From an uncultured Clostridium sp. (GTDB lineage Bacteria; Bacillota; Clostridia; TANB77; CAG-508), in NCBI GenBank assembly GCA_947651825.1, contig CANTAQ010000010.1, forward strand, positions 1 through 48,394: a DNA stretch of 48,394 nucleotides, read 5' to 3'. The notes under the pieces were generated by a model. It was not told where the DNA came from and ran no database searches. It was given only the letters and a program-made list of their open reading frames with translations. Below are positions 1-8,274 of the stretch, piece after piece. Position numbers and translations under genes: made by a program. The first letter of the stretch is position 1; each line of letters starts with the position of its first letter.

Positions 1-2858
1 AAGGATACAACGTAGATGCAGCAAGCAAAGAATTAACATTAGCAGTAAGTGGAAATGAAATAGTATTCACATACACAGCAAGAACAGATATTAGTTACAC
101 AGTAAAATATGTAGATGCAGAAGGAAATGAATTAGCAGATGAAAAAGTAGTAACAAATCAAACATTTGGAACAACAGTAACAGAAAATGCAATGGAAATT
201 CCAGGATATAGTGTAGATATGGAATCTAAAGACTTAAAACTTGGAGTAGAAAATAATGTTATAACATTTACATATACTTTGATAGACTACACAGTAAAAT
301 TCATGACAGGTGATTATGCATATGAAACAAGAACAGAACAACATTATGGAGATGTAATAAATGCACCAGTCAAAGAACCAACAAAAACATCAGATAAGAT
401 TAACACATATACATTTGCAGGTTGGTATGACAACGCAGAATGTACAGGAACAGCATATGACTTTACAAATGCAACAGTAACAGGAGATTTAACACTATAT
501 GCAAAATTTGATGCAACACCAATTGATTACACAATTGAATTTATAGTAGGTGGATTTGGATATGAAACAAAAACACTACACTATGGAGATGCATTAGAAG
601 CACCAGTAAATGAACCAACAAAGAATTCAGATGTAGTAAATACATATACATTTGCAGGTTGGTATGACAATGCAGAATGTACAGGAACAGCATATGACTT
701 TACAGATGCAACAGTAACAGGAAACTTAAAATTATATGCAAAATTTGATGCAACACCAATTGTATATACTGTAACAACAAATATTGCAGAAAATGGAACA
801 GTAGTAGCAAATCCAACAAGTGGAAACTATGAAGATGAAATTACATTGACAGTAACACCAGATGAACATTATGAATTAAATACATTAATAGTAGGTGAAA
901 CAGATGTAACAGCACAAGTATCAAACGGAACATATACATTTGATTTAGTAGAAAATGTAGAAGTAACAGCAACATTTAGAAAAGTTGTATATAATGTAAC
1001 AGTAAATGAAACAACAAATGGAACAGTAGTAGCAAATCCAACAAGTGGAAACTATGAAGATGAAATTACATTAACAGTAACACCAACAGAAGGATATGAG
1101 TTAGATACATTACTAGTAAATGAAACAGATGTAGCAACACAAGTATTAAACGGAGTATATACATTCAATTTAAGTGGAAATACAACAATAAGTGCAACAT
1201 TTAAAGCAATAGAATATACAGTAACATTTGTAAATGGAGAAGAAACAGTAGAAACAAAGACAACAACAGTAGAAGATGGATACAAAGTAGAATTACCAGC
1301 AGACTTAAGCAAAGAAGGATATACATTTGATGGATGGTTTGTAGGAGAAAACGAAGTAACATCAGAAACAGAATTTAAAGCAGATACAACAGTAGAAGCA
1401 AAATTCACAGTAATAGAATATACAGTAACATTTATGGATGGGGAAAATGAAATAGCAATAGTAACAACAACTATAGAAAAAGGATACAAAGTAGAATTAC
1501 CAGCATCAGACAAAGAAGGATATAGATTTGATGGATGGTTCACAGATAATGGAGAAGAATTTACAGAAAATACAGTAGTATCAGAAAATATGACAGTAAC
1601 AGCAAAATATGTAAAAATAGGTATCCCAGTTATTACTTTGAATGGAGAAGCTGAAATAACAATAGATGTAAATGAAGGTACTTATACAGAATTAGGTGCA
1701 AAAGCTGAAACATATGATGGAAAAGAATTAATAGTTACAGATATAACAGGAGAAGTAGATACAACAACAGTAGGAACATATATCATTAGATATAATGTAA
1801 CAGACAATGAAGGAAATGTAGCAGATGAAGTAATAAGAACTGTAAACGTTGTAGATAGAAAAGCACCAGTATTCGAAAGCATTGACAAAAATGTAAAATC
1901 AATGGAAGCTGGAGATGAATATCAAAAAGTAGCATATACAGTATCAGATAACTATGATAGTGCAGAAGATATTACAGTAACAGTAAGTGAAATAAACTCT
2001 TCAATATTAGGAATTCAAACTGTAACATATACAGCAACAGATAAGAGTGGAAATTCAACATCAGTAGAAATTAGAGTAAGGGTTGTAGACACAACAGCAC
2101 CAACAATATCACTTAAAAACCCAGCAGATGCAACACAATCATTTACTGTAGGTGGAACATTTGTAGCACCAGAATTTAATGTATCAGATAATTCAAGCTC
2201 AGCAGAAGATATTACAATAGATATGAATGGAATTATAGATGAATCAGTACCAGGAACATATACAGTAGAATATACAGCAACTGACTGGACAGGAAATACT
2301 TCAGAGCCAATAATTATAACTGTAAAAGTTCTAAACTACCCACCATCAATTACATATTATAATAAAGGAACAAAAACACCAATTGAAGATGGAAAAGAGT
2401 ATACAGAAACATTAACAGTTGAATTTAAAGGAAAAGGAATATTGACAGATTTAGACACAGGAGTAGAAACTGCAATAAATTCAGGAAGTAAAATATATGA
2501 TGGAAATTACAGCTTAACAGCAACATTAGATGATGGAGCATATAAGACAGTAAGATTCAGTGTTAATACAAAACCAGAAGTAGTAAGTGTTACAGTAGTT
2601 GATAAAGATGGTATAACATCAAATGAAATTTTAAAAGACAGCGAATGGTATATTGGAACATTAAGTTTCAACTTTAACACAGATAAATTTACTGAAATGA
2701 GATTAATAAATACAGATACAGGAAGTATAATTAGTACAAGTGTAGAAGAAATTAGAAATATGACATTAGAAACAGAAGAATATACTTCATATAGATTAGT
2801 TTTCAAAGACAGTAAAGGATTAAGAAATACAATTGACTTCATGCTTTGGGCAGAATAA
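1..2858 (+). CDS. Repeat-rich extracellular adhesin-like protein, 5' end missing
   Basis: The frame is open from base 3 with no start or signal peptide, so the gene begins before the window; the ATG at 192 is internal. Domains in order: end of one and all of a second MucBP-like repeat (to about base 290), two InlB B-type/Flg_new repeats ending in LYAKF (291-760), two divergent 75-residue beta repeats (762-1212), two more InlB-type repeats with the GYxFDGWF motif (1212-1620), three Ig-like DUF5011 domains with the VxYxxTDxxGN pattern (1620-2335), and a C-terminal domain of about 170 residues that I do not recognise. There is no LPXTG motif and no C-terminal membrane helix, so attachment to the wall is not explained by the visible part. 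Such repeats build extended stalks in Gram-positive surface proteins. The ligand is unknown. A strong terminator follows. Confidence 0.85.
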   Translation, partial: GYNVDAASKELTLAVSGNEIVFTYTARTDISYTVKYVDAEGNELADEKVVTNQTFGTTVTENAMEIPGYSVDMESKDLKLGVENNVITFTYTLIDYTVKFMTGDYAYETRTEQHYGDVINAPVKEPTKTSDKINTYTFAGWYDNAECTGTAYDFTNATVTGDLTLYAKFDATPIDYTIEFIVGGFGYETKTLHYGDALEAPVNEPTKNSDVVNTYTFAGWYDNAECTGTAYDFTDATVTGNLKLYAKFDATPIVYTVTTNIAENGTVVANPTSGNYEDEITLTVTPDEHYELNTLIVGETDVTAQVSNGTYTFDLVENVEVTATFRKVVYNVTVNETTNGTVVANPTSGNYEDEITLTVTPTEGYELDTLLVNETDVATQVLNGVYTFNLSGNTTISATFKAIEYTVTFVNGEETVETKTTTVEDGYKVELPADLSKEGYTFDGWFVGENEVTSETEFKADTTVEAKFTVIEYTVTFMDGENEIAIVTTTIEKGYKVELPASDKEGYRFDGWFTDNGEEFTENTVVSENMTVTAKYVKIGIPVITLNGEAEITIDVNEGTYTELGAKAETYDGKELIVTDITGEVDTTTVGTYIIRYNVTDNEGNVADEVIRTVNVVDRKAPVFESIDKNVKSMEAGDEYQKVAYTVSDNYDSAEDITVTVSEINSSILGIQTVTYTATDKSGNSTSVEIRVRVVDTTAPTISLKNPADATQSFTVGGTFVAPEFNVSDNSSSAEDITIDMNGIIDESVPGTYTVEYTATDWTGNTSEPIIITVKVLNYPPSITYYNKGTKTPIEDGKEYTETLTVEFKGKGILTDLDTGVETAINSGSKIYDGNYSLTATLDDGAYKTVRFSVNTKPEVVSVTVVDKDGITSNEILKDSEWYIGTLSFNFNTDKFTEMRLINTDTGSIISTSVEEIRNMTLETEEYTSYRLVFKDSKGLRNTIDFMLWAE
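405..768 (+). repeat. Near-identical 237-nt tandem repeat (InlB-type)
   Basis: The segment at about 405-531 recurs at 642-768 with only a few base changes, offset 237 nt (79 residues). It encodes the TFAGWYDNAEC core of two InlB-type repeats. The high nucleotide identity suggests recent duplication or gene conversion. Confidence 0.85.
792..1085 (+). repeat. 225-nt tandem repeat (divergent beta repeat)
   Basis: About 65 nt starting at 792 recur at 1017 almost unchanged (offset 225 nt, 75 residues). They encode the NGTVVANPTSGNYEDEITL core of two consecutive repeats. The flanks have diverged more than the core. Confidence 0.8.
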
Positions 2859-2862
2859 TAAA

Positions 2863-2898
2863 AAAGAAATTAGCACATTAGTGCTAATTTCTTTTTTT
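2863..2898 (+). terminator. Intrinsic terminator after adhesin-like gene
   Basis: Perfect hairpin with arms AAAGAAATTAGCAC and GTGCTAATTTCTTT around an ATTA loop, running into seven Ts. It ends the transcript of the adhesin-like gene and separates it from the next promoter. Confidence 0.9.
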
Positions 2899-2993
2899 AA
2901 AAGTAAATAAAATGCTTCTATTTCAATATATTTGTAAATATAATTGTATAGAAATTTTTCCAGAATTTAGTTACAAATTCTTTCCAAAAATTA

Positions 2994-3022
2994 TTGACTA
3001 TTTAGGAAAAAAAATGTATAAT
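2994..3022 (+). promoter_or_regulatory. Sigma-A promoter for cohesin/dockerin operon
   Basis: -35 TTGACT at 2994-2999, 17-nt spacer, -10 TATAAT at 3017-3022. It lies 60 nt before the ATG of the cohesin-like gene, with no other promoter visible before the dockerin gene. Confidence 0.8.
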
Positions 3023-3083
3023 TAAAAGGAAATTTTGTATCAAACAAAGAAAAAACAAGAAAAGAAGAGAGGAAGATAATCAA

Positions 3084-4307
3084 ATGAAAGAGAAAATTTT
3101 ATCAATTTTTATTTTTGCATTTTTATTAATTATAATAGGAATGACAAGTGTAAATGCAGCAAGCTGTGGAATATCAGTTACAGGAAATGATGTAGAAATA
3201 GGACAAAATGTTACAATTACAGTTAGTTTTACACAACCAGCAACTTCAGCAAGTTTTAGATTAAATTATGATAGTACAAAGGTACAATATATAAGCAACA
3301 GTGCAGGTGGTAGAAATACAGGAAGTAGTGTTGTTGTAGATTATTTATCAATGGATTTAACACCAATTACAAGTGCAACATTTACATTTTCAACAAAATC
3401 AGCAGGAGCAGCTAATTTTAGTGTGTCTGGAATTACTTTGTCAGCAGCAAATTTGGAAGAGTATTCAATTAGCTATAACAATGGAAAAACAATTACAATA
3501 AAAGAGAAACCAGTAGTAAATCCTCCAACAGAAGAAAAACCACCAGTAGTAAATCCAGATCCAAAACCAGAACAACCAGGACAACCAGAACAACCAACAA
3601 CACCAACTCAACCAGAACAACCAAAAGAACCAACATTCAGAAGTGACAATTCAAAAGTTTATGCAACAGCTAATGTAAACGTAAGATCAAGTTGGACAAC
3701 AGAAAATAGCAGTAATATTTTAGGATTGCTAAAAAAAGGTGAAGAAATTACAAGAACAGGAATTAGTTCTGAATGGGATAGAGTTACATATAAAGGAAGA
3801 GTGGCATATATCCGCCATGGCTATTTAACAACAACAAAACCAGAGGAAGAAGATAATAATACTGTAAATGAAAATCCAGTTGATGACAATGTAGTAGGAA
3901 ACACAGTAGATAATACTGTAGTTGGTGAAAATAATACAAATACAGAAAATACAAATGCAAATTTGAATGAAGAAAACTCTGTAGCAGGAGAAAATAATAT
4001 TGTAGAAAATAATATAGCAGGAAAAGGCAAGACAAATGGAAAAATAATAGCAATAGTAATTAGTGCCGCAGCTATTATAGTAGTTGGAATTATAATGTTT
4101 CTTATATATAAAAAAGTAAATGACGAAGATGAAGACGAAGATGAAGAAGAAGTTACTAAGAAAACTACAAAAACAACTACAACAGGAAATAACAGAACTA
4201 CAACAAGAAATACAGTAGCGAGAAGTACATCAACAAGAAATACAACAGCTAGAAATACAACAAAAAAGAACACACAAAACAAATCAACTACAGGAAAAAA
4301 ACAATAA
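3084..4307 (+). CDS. Membrane-anchored protein with cohesin-like and SH3b domains
   Basis: 407 residues. Signal peptide at 1-25 (ends VNAA). A cohesin-like beta domain spans about 26-150, with the NYDSTKVQYIS pattern typical of these folds. A Pro/Glu/Gln linker follows (about 150-188), then a bacterial SH3 domain (about 190-252) with the NVRSSW motif, usually a cell-wall binder. Next come an Asn/Glu-rich spacer, one membrane helix (about 318-342), an acidic DEDEDEDEEE stretch and a Thr/Arg/Asn-rich basic tail of about 55 residues, which should be cytosolic. A GAGAGGAAG ribosome site precedes the ATG. The next gene, 24 nt on, carries a dockerin, so this protein is plausibly its surface receptor. 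That pairing is inference; the cohesin call rests on pattern and context. Confidence 0.75.
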   Translation: MKEKILSIFIFAFLLIIIGMTSVNAASCGISVTGNDVEIGQNVTITVSFTQPATSASFRLNYDSTKVQYISNSAGGRNTGSSVVVDYLSMDLTPITSATFTFSTKSAGAANFSVSGITLSAANLEEYSISYNNGKTITIKEKPVVNPPTEEKPPVVNPDPKPEQPGQPEQPTTPTQPEQPKEPTFRSDNSKVYATANVNVRSSWTTENSSNILGLLKKGEEITRTGISSEWDRVTYKGRVAYIRHGYLTTTKPEEEDNNTVNENPVDDNVVGNTVDNTVVGENNTNTENTNANLNEENSVAGENNIVENNIAGKGKTNGKIIAIVISAAAIIVVGIIMFLIYKKVNDEDEDEDEEEVTKKTTKTTTTGNNRTTTRNTVARSTSTRNTTARNTTKKNTQNKSTTGKKQ

Positions 4308-4310
4308 TCA

Positions 4311-4334
4311 AAGGAGGAGAATGATATAGTTATG
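4311..4334 (+). promoter_or_regulatory. Strong SD followed by ATG-ATA-TAG minigene before dockerin gene
   Basis: AAGGAGGAGA at 4311-4320 sits ideally for the ATG at 4321, but that ATG opens only ATG-ATA-TAG (4321-4329). The real gene starts 2 nt later at 4332, which leaves 14 nt between AGGAGG and its ATG. The layout suggests translation of a two-codon minigene followed by reinitiation, or a stretched SD spacing. Confidence 0.6.
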
Positions 4335-7300
4335 AAAAAATCAAAAAAAGGATTTATCTTGTTAGGAATAACATCATCAATTATTGCTGTTAATGGAATT
4401 ATGCAAACAATAAAACCTCTAAAAGTTGATATGAATGAGAGAAAAATGTTGGGTTATAACCATAATCCAACAACTGCTTTAGATAATGTGTTTGAGCAGG
4501 ATGGGATGTTAATATTACCATTTATTTATGATAATGCAGAACAAAAAATAACCAAAAATGATATAATTACAGAATTTTACAAAGCAGGTTTAACAATAAA
4601 AGACATTTCAACAGGGGAAAAAATTGGGACAGGTACAAAAATAACAGTGAATGAAAATTCAAATGTTTATACTGTGTTAGTGTATGGAGATGTTACAGGT
4701 GATGGAGTAGTAAATTTGATAGATGCACAAAAGATTATATCTTTCAAAAGAGATCCAAGTAACCCAATATTCTTAATCGATGGAATTTATCATATTGCTG
4801 GAAATGTGCAAAATACAACAGATGTTCTTGATTTAATAGATGCACAAAAAATTATTATGTTTAAGAGAGAAACTCTAGAAGAACCATTAGTAAAAATTGA
4901 ACCAATATCAATAAAAGAAAAGAGAGAATTAATAAGTATATCTGCAGTATATAATAATTCAGTAGCAGTATCAGCAGCAACAACATTAGAAGAAATAAAA
5001 CCAAATATTGTTGTAAAGGCTCATTACAGTAATGGGGATGTTGAAGAAGTAACTGCTTTTGAATTAACAGGAGATCTAATTGCAGGACAAGATAATATTC
5101 TAACAATAACAGTATCAGGAAAAACAACAAGTATAACAGTAACAGTTGCAGAAAGAGAGTTAGTATCTATATCAGCTAAATATGATGATACAACACCAGT
5201 TCCAGTGACTACAACATTAGATGAATTAAAAGCAAGTGTGGAAGTGACAGGTATTTATAACAATGGTACAACTTCACCAATTACAGAATTTTCATTAGAA
5301 GGTGATTTGCTTCCAGGTCAAACAAATATTATAAAAGTAACAACACAAGGAAAAGAAGCAATAATTAATATAACTGTTGAGGCAGATGCTGTAAGTAGCA
5401 TAGAATTAGAAAAAGCACCAGATAAAAACAAATATAATTATGGAGAAGAAAAATTAGATTTAACTGGTGGAAAAATAAAAGTAAATTGGGTAGCAGGAAA
5501 CCAAACGTCTACAAACATAACAAGTGGAATGATATCAGGATATAATCCAAAACAAGAAGGTCCACAAGAAATAACAGTAACATATGGTGGAGCAACAACA
5601 ACTTTTGAAATAACAGTGTTAGATAGAATTTCTGCATTAGAAATAATAGATAGTGGAAGAACAGATAATGTAACTGTAGTATCAGGTGGATATAAAGTAG
5701 ATTCAAAAGCAGAATTTATTTTGGGAACTATACAAGCAGAACATAAAGATACTGTAAGTGAGTTAAATGCAGATATGTTAACATTAGATGTGGAATTAAA
5801 TGCTTCAGATGATGCAGAAGCAACTAAAGATAGTTTATCTATAGAAAAGGTTGTAGATGCAGATGGCAATGTTATGATAAAAGGAAAAGCGGCAACAGCA
5901 GGAACTTATACAGTGAATGTAATACTTTCTTATGAAGATAAAACTGTAACATTACCAATAACAGTACAAGCAGTAAAGAGTTCAGAAATTAAAAAAATCA
6001 ATTTAAATATGGATAAAGATGACTTAAAGGTTGGAAAACCATTAAGAATAGATATAGAAGTTATTAATATAAATGATGAAAAAATAACTCCAGATTCAAT
6101 TACTTTTGAAAATATTACAAATGGACTTGAATTTGCAATGTTTGATAGTGCTGGAAATTTAATAGAAGGGTCAGATTTGTCAGAGATAGCTTATATTGAA
6201 GTATCAACAACAATAGAAAGTGCGCAAGCTGCAACCTTTACAATAAAAGCGACAACATCAAAAAATAGTCAAACAAGTGCAGTGACACTTCAAGTAAAAG
6301 ATGCACCAGTTGTAACTTCAATAGTAGTAAATAAAACTAATGCACCATTATATATAGAAGAAAAAGAAGATACAAAGACCGATGAAAATGGAAATATTTA
6401 TACAGTTTTAGATGTTGAATTTTTTGATCAAACAGGAGACAAAATGGAAGTTGAAGCTTCTAATATACAACAAGTTACAGAGCCATTTACTCCAGGTTCA
6501 TTAGGGCTAACTAAGAATCAAATTGTACTTATTAAACCAAAAGTAACTGTTCAAAGAAAAGACAGTACAGCAACTATAGAAACGAGTGGTTTATATTCTA
6601 AACTTTATGACGCAGAAGGGAATGAAGCAACAGGTAATACAGTTGTTTCAAAAATAGGTATAGCTATCATAACAGATTCACCAAATTTTGATGTGGTTCT
6701 ATCATCAATAGATGGAAAAAATATAAAATTTGTTAATAATTTAGGAGTAACAATAGGAAATGAAATACCATTACAAGTAATTTACAAAGCATTAACAACA
6801 ATTAGAATTTCTGAAGAAGGTCAAGAAAATGTAATAAAAGGTACTAACGGAATATATAATGTAGAACTAAATAAAGAATTTATTTTAGGAACTATAACTG
6901 TTGGTGCAAATGAAGGACCTTTAACAGCAGATATGTTAACAATACAAGAACCTAAAGATGGATTAACAATTAGTTATGAAATGAAAGATGGAAAAATAAT
7001 TGTAAAAGGTACGGTTACAAAGGCTGGAACATACAGTGTTAGACCAATTACAACAGATGGTTTATTAGCAAAAAATTCTATGAATGTAAAAGCTGAAGCA
7101 ATACCAACAATTAATAATATTAATTTAGGTAAAGAAACTGTGGAAATTGGAAGAGCAACAGAAGCTGAATTAATAGTTGAAACAGATTTAAATCCAACAG
7201 GAGAAACTATAACAGCTGGAGATATTAAAATAGAATGCGATTCAGATATAGTTGTAACACTTTTGAATGAAGACAGAGATCCAATAGCAGATGGACAATT

Positions 7301-7892
7301 ATTACAAAGAGTTAAATATTTAAAATTAGAAGCAAAAGAGCTTTCACAAACTGATAATGACAATGTAAATCTAACTATTACAGTATTTGATGGAAAAACA
7401 AATGCAAAATCAGTTTCAAAAACAATTAAAGTATATCAACCAATACCAAGAGCTATTGAGATAGATAATACAGTAACATTATATGGTACAGCGAATTCAA
7501 ATACTATGACTAGTGATGATGGATTAAATTATACATTATTACCTATAAAAGCATGGGCAGATACTGAAAAAACAAAACCAGTTGTTATAACTAGAGAAAT
7601 GTTTGGTGATGAATTCTCATCTGATATATTAATAAGTATTGCAATACCAAAAGTTAATGTTATAAGAGCAGGTAAAACAGTTCAAATGGTAGTAATAAAA
7701 AATGCTTTCTTTGATAAGGATAAAGATGTAGCTAATACAGGAGACATTGAATATATAGGATTTGCTAAAATAAATTTACCATCAGGAGCAACTTTAGAAG
7801 AAAATGCTTTAGAAGGAGTAGATATAGAAATAAAATGCAATGCTGATAATGGTCAAACTGCAATAGTTACGACATCTTATTCAGAAAATTAA
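4332..7892 (+). CDS. Large dockerin-bearing Ig-like repeat protein
   Basis: 1186 residues, with a hydrophobic N-terminal segment (about 7-27) that is a weak signal peptide or anchor. A type I dockerin-like module follows. Repeat 1 (119-140, GDVTGDGVVNLIDAQKI) keeps the calcium-loop pattern D120, T122, D124, N128, D131. Repeat 2 (157-179) is degenerate but ends in the same LIDAQKI helix. The rest is a long series of Ig-like beta domains: two Big_3-type repeats near 185-350, a Big_4-like domain near 351-430, then larger repeats in which FILGTI recurs, at about residues 458 and 855. No catalytic domain or C-terminal anchor is seen. Dockerins bind cohesins, and the preceding co-transcribed gene carries a cohesin-like domain. 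A dockerin at the N-terminus is unusual. Function is probably structural or adhesive; partner binding is inferred. Confidence 0.8.
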   Translation: MKKSKKGFILLGITSSIIAVNGIMQTIKPLKVDMNERKMLGYNHNPTTALDNVFEQDGMLILPFIYDNAEQKITKNDIITEFYKAGLTIKDISTGEKIGTGTKITVNENSNVYTVLVYGDVTGDGVVNLIDAQKIISFKRDPSNPIFLIDGIYHIAGNVQNTTDVLDLIDAQKIIMFKRETLEEPLVKIEPISIKEKRELISISAVYNNSVAVSAATTLEEIKPNIVVKAHYSNGDVEEVTAFELTGDLIAGQDNILTITVSGKTTSITVTVAERELVSISAKYDDTTPVPVTTTLDELKASVEVTGIYNNGTTSPITEFSLEGDLLPGQTNIIKVTTQGKEAIINITVEADAVSSIELEKAPDKNKYNYGEEKLDLTGGKIKVNWVAGNQTSTNITSGMISGYNPKQEGPQEITVTYGGATTTFEITVLDRISALEIIDSGRTDNVTVVSGGYKVDSKAEFILGTIQAEHKDTVSELNADMLTLDVELNASDDAEATKDSLSIEKVVDADGNVMIKGKAATAGTYTVNVILSYEDKTVTLPITVQAVKSSEIKKINLNMDKDDLKVGKPLRIDIEVININDEKITPDSITFENITNGLEFAMFDSAGNLIEGSDLSEIAYIEVSTTIESAQAATFTIKATTSKNSQTSAVTLQVKDAPVVTSIVVNKTNAPLYIEEKEDTKTDENGNIYTVLDVEFFDQTGDKMEVEASNIQQVTEPFTPGSLGLTKNQIVLIKPKVTVQRKDSTATIETSGLYSKLYDAEGNEATGNTVVSKIGIAIITDSPNFDVVLSSIDGKNIKFVNNLGVTIGNEIPLQVIYKALTTIRISEEGQENVIKGTNGIYNVELNKEFILGTITVGANEGPLTADMLTIQEPKDGLTISYEMKDGKIIVKGTVTKAGTYSVRPITTDGLLAKNSMNVKAEAIPTINNINLGKETVEIGRATEAELIVETDLNPTGETITAGDIKIECDSDIVVTLLNEDRDPIADGQLLQRVKYLKLEAKELSQTDNDNVNLTITVFDGKTNAKSVSKTIKVYQPIPRAIEIDNTVTLYGTANSNTMTSDDGLNYTLLPIKAWADTEKTKPVVITREMFGDEFSSDILISIAIPKVNVIRAGKTVQMVVIKNAFFDKDKDVANTGDIEYIGFAKINLPSGATLEENALEGVDIEIKCNADNGQTAIVTTSYSEN

Positions 7893-7897
7893 ACAGC

Positions 7898-7927
7898 AAA
7901 ATGGACGAAGGAATTCGTCCATTTTTT
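7898..7927 (+). terminator. Intrinsic terminator after dockerin gene
   Basis: Arms AAAATGGACGAA and TTCGTCCATTTT around a GGAA loop, with a run of six Ts at the 3' side. It starts 6 nt after the stop codon. Confidence 0.9.
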
Positions 7928-7989
7928 GTTGAATTTTAAATGAAAATAATAGTTGAATTTAATTAAAATAAAATTTTTGCAAAAAACTA

Positions 7990-8018
7990 TTGCATTTTTG
8001 GGAAAAATGTAGTAATAT
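7990..8018 (+). promoter_or_regulatory. Possible promoter for the 38-residue peptide gene
   Basis: TTGCAT at 7990-7995, 17-nt spacer, TAATAT at 8013-8018. Both boxes match only four of six consensus bases, but the spacing is exact and the ATG follows 17 nt later. Confidence 0.4.
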
Positions 8019-8034
8019 TTTTTGGGTGTAGAAA

Positions 8035-8151
8035 ATGAAAAATTTATTAAAAGGAAAAAGTAAATATGAGAGAGCAAAAGCAATTTCTGTAATTGCTTAC
8101 TTTGTATTTTTATTTTCTATTTTAATAATTGATATAAATATTATTAATTAA
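8035..8151 (+). CDS. 38-residue single-helix membrane peptide
   Basis: ATG at 8035 gives a 38-residue peptide. A basic N-terminus (MKNLLKGKSKYERAKA) is followed by one hydrophobic helix (about residues 17-33) and a short polar end. A GGGTG at 8024-8028 could serve as ribosome site, though it is weak. Three features favour a real gene: a possible promoter upstream, the positive-inside charge pattern, and a strong terminator whose stem begins at the stop codon. It lies between two terminators in its own transcription unit of about 160 nt. No family is recognised; type I toxin-like peptides and small stress peptides look similar. Confidence 0.5.
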   Translation: MKNLLKGKSKYERAKAISVIAYFVFLFSILIIDINIIN

Positions 8152-8178
8152 CACTAATAGTTCTATTAGTGTTTTTTT
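8150..8178 (+). terminator. Terminator overlapping the small gene's stop codon
   Basis: Arms AACACTAATAG and CTATTAGTGTT around a minimal loop, then seven Ts. The left arm includes the last two bases of the TAA stop of the 38-residue gene. Confidence 0.85.
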
Positions 8179-8274
8179 GTAACTATTTATTTTAACTTCA
8201 TCAATCTACAAAACGAATAAAGGTATAGTTTTAGTTTATTAAAACGACCAAAATTAAAAGGGGGAAATTTATTT

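Noticed and set aside
1..7892. Repeats in the first genes as CRISPR or mobile elements
   Set aside because: All repeats are in frame and encode protein domains; there are no short spaced palindromic repeats or transposase genes.
8180..8274. Purine or PyrR-type riboswitch before uraA
   Set aside because: No conserved riboswitch core or alternative hairpins are visible in the 95-nt leader.
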